DNA of 64,000 nt from Gavia stellata. Lineage: Eukaryota > Chordata > Aves > Gaviiformes > Gaviidae. The DNA lies in assembly GCF_030936135.1 (NCBI RefSeq), contig NC_082594.1:130858668-130922667 (forward strand). Reading direction: 5' to 3'. The position numbers and the translations under genes were made by a program. Of this stretch, positions 47,001 to 59,000 are shown one piece after another. Position 1 is the first letter of the stretch, and every line of letters begins with the position of its first letter. The notes beneath the pieces were generated by a model, which saw only the letters and a list, made by a program, of their open reading frames with translations, had not been told where the DNA came from and ran no database searches.

Positions 47001-50000
47001 GTTAGAAGGATCTTGTGTAGAAAAAGCCGTAAGTGATTTGCAACAACCTTTACATTGGTATCTGATCTCCAGAAACTGCTTTTATGACTGTTACAGAAAA
47101 ACCAGACAAAAATTGTTCATGATGAATATGAAGATTATGATGATTATGACTATATAATTTGAGTATTCAGGTATGTTTCAGTTTTGAAACATTCTTGATT
47201 CACAGCCAAGTTACTAAATTTATGAAAACAGAATGTCTCTGGGTGAGATTGTTTCAGATCCAGCCACTGACACTTCACTCCGAACACACCAAGGTCTATA
47301 AAGCTTTGTCTGGAGAGCTCTCCGAAGAGAGGAACCAAGAGGATTCACACAAAAATGCCCCAAAAGCCCTTTTTTTTTTCTTTATGTCAGCAGCAGAAGT
47401 ACATTTACATGCAAGAGTATGAAGGAATTTGTGATAGCACTTCAAGGGTATCTTGATCTAAGGCTTGGTGAAGTGTTCACACTGCAAGAGCTGCTGCCAG
47501 CCTAAAAAACTGCTGTTGCCTATGATGCGATTTCATCATAACAAGGGTTACATTTCAGCAGCGCTACAAGAGAATCAAGTTCTTCACAGATCACAAGAAT
47601 GCTCACATCGAAGCAGGATTAGCGTACAAAAAAGGATTGTGCAGCCACACACCCTGCTTCAGTTACTCTGTTTCAGGAAAACTGCTGAACCCTCCTCCCT
47701 GCATGCTGAAAACCATGTATTCTAGACAGGCAATTATCCTCAGAATATACATAATTTAGAAGTTTCACATCTAGAAACCAAACAAAGAATCATCGTTGGC
47801 ACTCTGAAGCACTTGCAGAACTATGCTTATTTTCTAGGGGCACAGAAGTTTCCAAGAGGCACGATGAAAAGCCTCTTGATTCCTTTTAGCCCAGAAATAA
47901 GCAGTGTGACTTTAACAGATGGCAGACATCCACTGTGGCAGGATTCAATACTGCAGTTAAATGGCCCATTTATATCAGAGATTTAAGAATAAGATACATG
48001 TACAAGGGTGATGGGTTTGGGAAGCTGCATGAGTGCACAAGCCTTCCTCCGACGTTTGAGACATCAGGTATTTTCCACTATTTCTAGGGAAGGAAGTCAA
48101 TGCTCTAAGTAGAAAGATGAATGTGCCAAACATTTAAGAGATCTGAGGCTTCTGGGCTAGCAATCTTCCACAGGGACAACAGCCCTGAAATAGCCAAAAA
48201 AGGAGGGGAGAGAAAAATCATTCCCTCTTAGCAGCCACCTTCTCCACCAGGACTTTGTGCTGAGTGTTCCCCACCATGTTTCATAAGCTGATGGTCTCTG
48301 CAACAGCCAGCAGCAATCCCACTTGCCTTTCAGTTAGAGAAAAGGCTTGGCAGAAAGACATGGGCACTCATCTTCTTTTGCCTCCAGCTGTGTTGCTAGA
48401 ATAGGATATAAACCAATTCCATTTCCAGCAATTTAGAGCTCTACGTCGCTCACCCTCCCTGCTTCCCACCATCTGCTTGCCCCACAGATCTGTCGGGTTC
48501 CACTGCTGTTCTCAAAGGGACAGAGAACATGGCAATGGACTGGTAAACACAAATTCTCATCCTCCAACAAAAAAAAGTTTCTCAACCAAATAGAAATAAA
48601 TGCATGGGAAGAGAGGAGGGGGATTAAGTGCTGCTCAGAATCTAAAACACTAGTACTTCCTAGCTTCAACTTCACCACTCAACTTCGTGACCTCAGTAAT
48701 GTTCTATGCCAGCTCCTATGTTTTCAGGAGCATCAGAGATGGAAGCTTTAATTCTAGCACTCAGACCTCAGATCTGTACCCTGTGGGAATAATTAATATC
48801 CTGACAGAAACTGGAAGGTATGCTGTTGGGAAGACTCAAGTCTCATTTGCATAAAAACCAAGGAAGCTCTAAGTCTCATGCTGTCCCAGCTGTGCACACA
48901 AAAAGAAAGGACTCTTTGGAAATTTAGCAAAGAAATTCTTGCTGAACATGTGCAAACAGATGTTTTTTGCAGGCGTATAAGTTTCTCAAATTTGATCAAT
49001 GTCAGCACGAAGCAAAATAAACACAGAGGTTAATCTGATGTGAACACGGAGGATCACATTTCTAACTGTTTTAACAGGACAAACAAAAATTTTAGGAAGG
49101 GCTGCTGCTGACACTTGGTTCATCTGAAGTACTCGTACTGCTGCAATATGAGTAGTGTGTATGAAGTACAGAAGGGAGCGAGCTCCATCTTCTGTTGCCC
49201 CACACAGATCATAGTCATACTGTCTTACTGCTTGATAAGTTCAGTTTGTCATCTCCTGAAGGCTTAACAGGATTTTTCTGCACTCCATGTCACAGAGGTA
49301 ATCTTCCCACCTTTCTTTGCTACTCTATACTCTATTATCCTGACTAATCTCATTGCTGCTTGACACACGGTCCTCTGCCCTTACCAGGGTGGTTCTTAAG
49401 TGATACGCAGCACACATGCAATACCTCTTGCGGGGAGAGAAAAGGTGAAACATCCAGGAAGCGAACTACACAAAAAAAGAATTCTAAGAGGTTTTGGCCA
49501 TGGTTTGTCACCCTATCAACCAGACAGCAGGAAAAAGGACAAAATGTTTCTCTTTGAAAGAAGCGAGATCCAAAGCTTCCACCTCGCTCTGTTAAGAGCA
49601 CGTGCAAAACAAGGCACAGATAGCTCCACTGCATTCGAGTTCAGCTTATCACTAAGGTTGGATGACTACAGCTAGATCAAAGATGGGGATGAATTTCAAG
49701 TTCTGACTGTAGATCCAGAAGATACTGCCTAATTTTGGAGGTCTTCTACATACCTCCATGTTCCTCATACTATGGTATTACATGCTACCCCGCCAACACC
49801 AAAAACATTCTTTTCTTTTGTACTATATACCTCACCTTTGAACGAAATGTTGGGTGGACAAAATACAGTGCCTTCAAGTTCCTCTTGTACCTGGTTTAAA
49901 GAAAGAAAAAAACTCTTTAAAAGTGACTTCTAATTAAGCTCACCTACACAACGTAAGAGTCAAAACACAGATCATTTTGCTTAAGTGGCTGTGATGTAAT

Positions 50001-53000
50001 TTTACAAATCTGGATCTAATATAAGGGCAGATAACAGAAAAGTAAATGTAAAGGGAAAAAGGCAGAATGATCATTTTTCAGGTGAAGACATCATAGCCTG
50101 CAGTCTTTTATGTGGCCAGTGAAAGTTATGGACAAATTATGACTCTCACAAATAAATGGGAAACGAGATACAGGGAACGACAAATATTCGCACAGCACAG
50201 AGGAAGACTAGAAGGAGTTCTTCTCCTACTGACACTCACTTGGCATCAACAACATCATACAGTTTCTTCAAGAAATTAGAATCTAGTTGATTGTAATCAT
50301 TTGTGAGTGTATGGAAGTACACCAGGACATATTCCTTCACTGCAATATGATCCATGACGTGGATGAAATACAGAAGAGCCTGAGACAGAAAGAAATTAAA
50401 TTTATATTTGCAAAGAACTCTTTTACAGCTGCATTACATTTCAATATGCTTCCTTTAATTCATTCACAAATCAGGAATCACAAGGCTGGGGGCCATGTTT
50501 GAGTGACGAAAGCAAGGTGAACATTCCAAGTCTTCAACTTTACTGTAATCATTTAGATGTCTTTTGTCCAGCTGACCTCACAGATGGAGATAAATTAGAT
50601 TTTCATGAAAACAGCAAGAATTTGACTTGTTACATTTCACTCTTCATGTCTTGCCAGTTATAGAAGCAGGCCAAGTCTCTTTCTTCTTGAGAAGAAAAAA
50701 GGAGTCCATGTTAGGCCTGTTTCTCTAAAAATAGTCCAGTTTCTTCTCGAGAAAAGCCACCTCAACACACAAAAAGTTTTGTAAGGGAATAAATTTTTAT
50801 CTGCCAACAGAAATAGTTTCTATGTAATCTCTTTCAAGTTTTCCACAGAAAATATTTCTAGTATTAACACTGAATTACCCCTATAATCAGACTTTCACAT
50901 CCTGAATATTCGTATTCAACCTACACAGTTCTAGTTTTACAAAGCCTTACCTTTTCCATGTCTATTAATGTTACGGGGATATTCCTTCCGACCACCACCA
51001 TCACTGTGCGACCACAGTTATCCACACCTACAAAAGAAAGAAAAATATGCCTCAAAACTTCTCTCAGTCATGCCAGGTTTTGGAGTTGGTCCCTTTCAAA
51101 CTAGGGAGAACCAGCCACAGCTCAGAGTTTTTGCAATGCATCTATTTAACATCTTAACAACAGAGGAAATACACTAGAGTTACTGTTCTCACCAGACCAG
51201 TAGCTATTCTGGTTCAAAAGAGAAGGGTGCATCACATCTCAAAAACTTAAAGTTTTAAGGACTGCAATTCTATGTTTCCTGTATACTCCACATTTACCTA
51301 AATCTCAAGTAATAACATGTTTTTTATTTTTACGAAAACTTCTTCCTAGAAAACACGCTCTGAAATCTAATGCACAGATTCCCCGAGCACGCCTTATGGA
51401 CCACCTGCAGCCCACAGAGCCTTGTCTAAGGCAAACAAAAGAATTTAAAATTGCAGCTACCGAGCAGAAGGTATCAAACAGACTTGACAACTGCACAAAT
51501 ATCAAGATAAGTATCTGGATTTTCAGGAGGTCAAAGATATCAGCCAAAGTGCTGAAAAGGCTTTCTCTGTAGAAACAGCTATGCTTTTGAGAGCCCGACT
51601 ATTTTCCTGTTTCTTCTTGTCATGGTGTAAAGCAGCAACAAGGCCCTGGGACTATGGCAAGTTTTTACGTCCGGGTATGACATTACCCAGAGTGAACTGA
51701 AGAGTATAGGTTCCCCATATCTGCTTCCCAGGCTGCAAGGACCTCGCAGCTATTTTCTTCCATGGAACACTCTGTCAGGTTGTTGAATCTCTCCCTAATC
51801 TCCCCATCTGCTGAACTCAAGGTTGCAAGATGTGCTGCCTGTATTAAAAGCTGCTTTGGTAACTGCTTATTCTCTACACTAATCATCTGAAAGCAACATT
51901 CAATTCTTTGTAACAAAAGGGTGGAGATAGTTCATTGTTTGGTCTGAACTATCTCATACAGAGCACCTTACGTATTGTCTTAATCCGCAGTACTGGTTTA
52001 CATCTAAAGCTACAGATAATTCAGGATATGCACGTATCCTCAGACTGTTAAAGCAAGGCAGTGTTGGAGTTTACCACACAGTCTTTCAAAGCCAATCAAG
52101 ACAGAATTCCTGCTTTACTGGAGAGATTCTACCTAGTTCTTGGCCAGGTTTCTAGCTTAATATTATGATGTATTGTCTACTCAAGTGCAAAGAAAATACT
52201 GTATTTTTATTTTGTATTTTTACTTTAAGATGATACACATCAGTTATTGGTAGCCTGAACTTACCTGTCTGGTACAAGGCTTTAAGAGAAGCAATATCAG
52301 AGAGGTCTTCAGCTCTTGCCTGACACAGCCAGCGATTATAACTAGAAAGTTAAGAACATTTGGTCAGAGCTAATCCCCCTTTGGATTAGCATTAGAAGCC
52401 TGAGGAAGTATATGGGAAGGGAAGGACAAAATGAGCTCTTTCTGACCAGGCCCCCTCTCTAATGTTGTGGTTTTCTGACCTATGGAGCAACTATCAAGTT
52501 GTTAAAGAAAGAAGTGATGGGGAAAAAAACAAACAACAAACCCAAAAACGTTTGAGTGTCAGTTACATACCTAGTGATTCTCACTGGGGCAATGAACATG
52601 TAGCAACTAGTAACTACAGTGGCATTGTGTTTGGGGACTTCAGTGTCAGAGTTTAAAAAATAAGAAAAAAGAAAGTTTCTTTAAACAGACTGGAAGCCGA
52701 ACACAACTACATAACAACCAGAGTCACATATGACCTTCCCCCCCTCTTTGAATGGTGAACAACTTAGTGCCTCATCTGACAAAACAAGCCAAGCATCGTG
52801 CCTTAAGAGGACTCCAGCATGGAACTGGCTTCTAAGAAAGCGATCATGCACATTAGGGTTAACGGGGAAAAAACAAAAGGAGGAAAAAAAGCCTCAGCGT
52901 TCGTTTATTTATCTTTCTGTTTTGAAAGACAGAGGAAAAATGCTTTGCTATCTGCCCAGAGCCTCAGGAGCAAGCAGGCAGTATTGAAAGCAGATGACCC

Positions 53001-56000
53001 CACTACAAGAAGTGGTGACAAAACAGTGACATCTCGTGGCAAAGAGACATGCCAGCTGGTTGGATGCACTGGGCATGCTAGTGGGTTCATCACTAGCTTC
53101 CCTTCTCCCTTCAGGCCCAAGAGGCTACCATAGCGATCCAGGGTGACACCAGGCTTTATCTGTATTTCCTTGCCAGAAGATTAGGCTTTACAGATAACAA
53201 AATCATCATAAGGGCTGGTCCTTTGAACAGCTAACCAACCCAAAACATTCACACAGACAAGGAAATTCTCACTTCCTCTGATGCTGTTTTTGCAGCGCTG
53301 CCTCTGACAACTGTCCCTGCAGGATGAGGCGTCTCTGTTTATCAACGTCTCCCTCCATGCGGGCAAAAGCATGGGAACCAATGAAAGACAAATCTGCCTC
53401 CAGACCCTCTTCATCTGAAGCATCTGCAGTAGAAACAAAGGTAGCGTAAAATGTTCAAGCTGCGTACAAGACAGCAATGCTGCTGATGAATTGCTATATA
53501 TCTCAGTGAGCCAACCCAGTCATCATGGTGCAAACTAACACAAAAAACCACAATGTACCCTGATGTGGCTCTGGTATCTCACCAGTACCGCTGACAGATT
53601 ATAGCATGTGATTGATAACTACGGACTCCCTTAAAATATTGGTTTGCCTGGAAACTAACTGGGCGAGTCCTTGTCATCAGCTTGTAACAAAGGGCTAACA
53701 GTTCACACTCTCAAAAAACAAGGTCTGGAGAGAGTGACTTGGGCTTTACAGTTGTCCTACTTGTCACAGGACGAAAAATAAGCATGCAGAGGGACAGATG
53801 CTGCAGCTTTATTCGGTTTAGAAGCCGTACTGTAGAAAGGGCTCACCTCTTTTTATATCATTGACACTGCTGGAACAGATGCTGTAGAGCTGGCGGTAAA
53901 CTGAGTTAAGATATTTTTATAGCATTGTTTACATACGACTGTGTGATGAAATACAAGAGCACAGATTTGCTTGCTGGTGACAATACTGGAACGCTCCACT
54001 GACCTTGATGCCATCAAGGAATATTGCTAAGGCTTCTAGCACTATCTCTCTGGGCAATCTGTACGGGAACTGAGTTTCACAGTTTCAGTGTGACATGCTA
54101 CAGTAGCAATGGGACAGAAGTGCAGGATTCCGCTATGCCCGTTCGCTCGTACATATGCAAAACCAGTAATTTCACAAATTATTAGCTAGTGGTTGAATGC
54201 CTCACACTGATCAGCCACAGCTGCAAATACCACACTAAGCAGCAGTTTGGATGGGGAGGGGGGGAAAAAGACTGGAATCTGATCAGCAGGAGTGGGTACA
54301 TCAGGTATCAAACTCTGAACAGGAAAACTAAGTTGTCTGTATCCTCATTGCATATTCAGCCTTATCCCAACTGGCCACGCAAAAGTAGAAAACCTTTGAA
54401 ACCCCTTCCAAGTTATCTGCTGTTGATGGTTTAAGGCTTCGCCTGAAGATGCGTAAAACTTTCACAGCACTGCTTAATAAATAAGGCAGAACATGCCAGC
54501 TATGCCCATTTATATATTACATTGTTTTGCCATAGGTATCTCACCTCCTCAACCCTGACATCTAGGCAACCTCTTTACAGACTTCTTTCACTGAGCTTTG
54601 ACAGCCATTTCCCAAACACTGATCTCTGGGTTGATCTAGTTCTTCTATCTTTTAGGGATTTTCTGCTAGTTTTCATTGAGCATCTACGAGTTTGATGCAC
54701 ATGCTGTATCAACAGAATCTTATCATTTGAGGCAGCATTTGCTAATATATCAGCAACACTTTGCTAATATGTAGTTAGACCATTAACAATAATGCCTTTT
54801 TAAGTTAGGAGCTGCACAAGATTCTGCAAAAAAACCTGCAAAGGTCCTAATTGCTTTGGGAGAAAAATTTGCAAAGGGAATGAACTACCCCACCTCTCCC
54901 CCAAGAAAAAGACAGAACAACTCTACTGCATCCTCTAACCACGTCACTCTACACAAGGCAGAAAGCAGAAGTAACTGCTGTGGAACAAATGAAGCCAACA
55001 AGGCAACTTGATGACTGTCTTCATTATAGCCTGCCTTAGGTGAGGTGGGGTAGGAAAACATCTCTCTGCTTTCCATGTGCCTTTCCTGTTTTTCCATTAG
55101 CTTTCACACAGAGATACTTATTCCAAAGTTCAGTTAAGAACTCACCATCCGGAACACCTGGCTTTTCAGTAATCCTGATCTGCCGCTCTGGTACTACAGG
55201 CTCCCCTTCCGCATTGCCAATATCTGCAGGGAGGTAAGGCAAGGATTGTATCTCTTCTTCCAATGATCTTGGAAAATACAGAGGCAGCAACTTCTGGTAA
55301 GTAGCCTACAAATAAGAAAAATGCGTGAAGGGTCTATCACGCATCCTTACTCTTCAGTTAAGTAACACCTGCCCTTGTAGCAGGAACCTTCTCAGCGGTT
55401 TGGAGGCAAAGTACCACTTCCCTCAATGGCTTATTTTGGGCTGTTACCTGGCAATAAAGGCAGGTAAGCTTGATAAAAGGCTAACTTTTTTTTTTTGCGA
55501 TACTGCCAAATGACCTCGAGAGGGCTCTGCTTTAACCTGCATGAACTGAGGTAGATTGCAGATACTTGAGCTTTGTAATGAAGTTACAATACGCATGGAT
55601 GACAGACTTCAGCGAAAGTTGCTTGTATTAAAATGCACCACTACACAGATCACCTTTAGTGATCTGACTGGGAAAAGAAAAAAAGCAACAACCAACCAAG
55701 AGAAACCCTCCCCACATGGAGGAAAATAGTGAAAATCTCTACTGAACATTGTAATACTTCATGTGTTCTCTCCAAGTGATTAGCAATTTCAGAACCCGCA
55801 ACAAGTTATTTTCTTCATCCAGATGCCACAGAACCTGAACACAGTGTGGGTGTTCTGCCCAGGAACTGCCATTAGCAAGTCCGATATACAAGGGAAGTCA
55901 ATATTCAACCTGCTAGCGTCTGTCTGAACACAGATCATTAAACGTCAAGCTTGTTATTTCAACAAGACAGCAAGCAATGTTTAAGATGTTTGTAGGTGAT

Positions 56001-59000
56001 CTGTGGGCAGGCTAAACTGGCCCTTTTAAAGCACGATGGAATCAGCATTGCGTAAGAAGGAAATCTTGTATGAGGAATTTCCTTTCTGGCTGGCCGATAC
56101 CATCCAGCACAACTGCATGCTATAATCTCTGGTATTGGTTCCTGTTCATGGCTTGGGAACATGGAAGCCAGAAACGGAAAGATTCTGAACATGTCCATAG
56201 CGACTGCTAAGAGCATGAACAGTACCGGGAAAGATGCTATGCTAGTAGGAGACAGAAGGATGCTGTGGGACCAAAAGTCTATGTGATTTGAAGGGGAAAA
56301 CCAGCTCTACAATGCAGGAGTTAAGACTGCTGCAGAGAAGATCAAACATGCCCACGAATTTTGGTGGAATGAACACCAAGGAGATACCTCTTCAAGCTCG
56401 GAGACTGCAAACACCACCTTCTCCAGAGTCTCTCCATGAATCTCCAGGAACCTTCTAACTGTGCCTGCAAGGAAGAAGATGAAATGTAGTTAGCAAAACA
56501 GGAGGAGAAATTTACACACACACGACTACAAGTGGGGAAGTCAGAGTGCAGAAGAGAGAGACACATCTCTCCTCATACAAAATAGCTCCACAGGCAAGTG
56601 CAGATTAAGTGGTAGTTCAACACACCAAATGGGTTGCTGGCCATATTGGAAGTTCCATCTCCACTCTCTCCTGCTGCCCGCTTTAGAGATGGATACAAAA
56701 AGAGGAAAAGTGTCTCTCTGATTTTAGCTTATTAGGTATTCCTGAGTCTGTGGAACGTGATTCTATGGTCCTGCAAAATCAAGCCAAATCCTTCCTTTAC
56801 AGAGTCCTGTGCAAATTGCCAAAACCAGACATTCCTAGAACAAGTCCCCATGCCCTAAGTTACCAGGAAAGCAAGATGATAAGCAAGCTACAGCAGAAGC
56901 TGGTACAAGACAGAGTCAGCCACAAAAAACCTCTGGGGTGATCTATGCCAAAGAAGCACATAAAAATTGTATTTGTAAATTGTGAGAGAATTTATTTCCT
57001 CTATTACTTTTTTTTTTTGGACTCCCCCAAAGTTTTAGCATAATCCAGGGACACAGTCATGTTCTAAGCATTTGCAGCTGAGGGGAAAAAGATGTTTTGT
57101 AACCAAGCTCCCAGGCAGACATATCCTTGTACAGATGAGGTCCTTGAGCTGCAATAATCTTGACACATGTCAGAATTTTCAAGCGCTTTCCTGTCAGACT
57201 GCCAAGAGAGAAAGTGTCCAAACAAATAGGTTGGTCTAGCATTATTTTATCAAGTAGCATATAGCCTCACAGAGACAACAGAAGAGAGCAATAAAGGAAA
57301 GAAGGCTACTCTACAGAGAATACATTAGCGTGAGTTCTTCAAGAAACAGCAGAGGGGAAAAAAAAAAAAGAGCTATTTTCAAATACTTCCTGTACAGAAA
57401 TTCATGTATAATTGGGTTGACCTGCAACACTGCTTTACGGGACAAATGCAGTCGTGCAGTTCCACACCAAACAGTTTTCTGAACCTATGTGAGCAGATGT
57501 TTTCAGATGTCTCACTCAACAGGCGATAACAGAGAAAACAATGGACTAATCTGTTTCTCCAGTGTCAGCACCTCTGCTAAACAGAAGGTAGGAAACATTT
57601 CTCCAGTCAATGTGCACAGCAAGAGGAAAACCCACTCCTTCCACCTGCAACAACCTTCCTATTGTGCAGGAGTAACATGCAGGAAGGTCCAGGGACTGGG
57701 TGGTGGTGGTGGTGGAAAGCAGACAGGAGCAGGCCAATAGAAATGAAAAAGTCAAAAGAGAAAAGGGAAAAGTAAGAACCAGGCAAGTATACAATATTCT
57801 TCTCTGAGCACTTTTCTAGTCTCTAAGTATTTTCAGCCTAGGAAATTTTCTGATTTGTTTTTAGTCGTCTTCATTTTTTTCTTTAATAGAGTTTCCTCTT
57901 GGACCCAAACAAGTTTGAAAACTTTTAGCATCTACAATGCTTTTTGGTAAGAAGTTCCACAAAACCAATAGTGTAAGCATAACAACCATTTCCCCTTGTT
58001 TGTTCTGAACCCGATTAATATTAGCATTATTTGAAGGTTCTTATTTTGGGAGACAGCGAACAGCTGATTCCTATTCACCATTTCCATGCCACTCATGAGT
58101 TTAGAGACATCTATCACACTCCCTTCAAGTTCAGCGTATTCCAGCCTGAAAAAGACTTTAGCTTACTTAGCTATTTCTTGCCTTTCCCTATTCTTGTTGA
58201 CTTCCTCAACTGCTACTATATTCTTTTTGAATGTGTAGTTTAAAGGGTGGACAAACACAGACTCATAGCATAACATTCTTAATTTTGTTGTGTCTTACTC
58301 AGCTTGTTGTTTTGAACTCCAGTGAGCTGTTGTTTTCATGGAACTATTATAATCTCAAGATTTTGCTCCCTAGGCCTAGCCTAGCATTTTGCATGCGAAG
58401 GCAGAAGCATGTGGGGTGGGTCAGTGGGGGAAGAGTATCACTTTACATTTGGATATGCTGATGACACTAAAATGGCAGATGAAATTCACTCTATTGCTTG
58501 AGGTCTGTCTACAGCTAAACAGCAAGGCCTCATCTTTGCTATTCTAAACAATTTTTACTACCAGCAAACTCTCTGACCTCACTGTTCAGCATCTTTTCCA
58601 GCTTATTAACTAATATATTGAAGACTGCAAGTTCCAGCACAGATTCCCATGGATCTTTACTGATGGCCTCTCAACAGAGAAAGGATCATTTGCTTTTATC
58701 CTCCATTTCCTGATCAACCATGGAAGGCCTTGCCTTTTTACAGCCTCTAACAAACTACAGCCCCGTAAAAAAAAGGGTTTCCCCATATCAACAGCAGTCT
58801 GTCAGAGGTAAGCTATCAGCTGAATACTGCCATATTGAGTTTATATCACTTTCCAATAAACTTACGCAGTGCTATGTGGGTTGCATCCTCCAAGGGGTAG
58901 CATCTTTTCAGAGAGTTAATGACACAAAATCCTATGGAACACATTGCCTGTTCCCTGAAATCCAGAAAAAGAGATGGTCGGATGAGAACAAACATCTGTC

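Noticed and set aside
51683-51916. 77-codon minus-strand frame between GDAP2 exons f and g as an extra exon
   Set aside because: Exons f and g join in phase without it, and it lacks similarity to GDAP2 and suitable splice sites.
58453-58473. Plus-strand YADDTK-like reading, resembling the reverse-transcriptase catalytic box
   Set aside because: It falls at the left edge of the inverted piece inside an antisense CR1, is only about seven residues long, and has no RT-like context on the plus strand. Judged coincidence.
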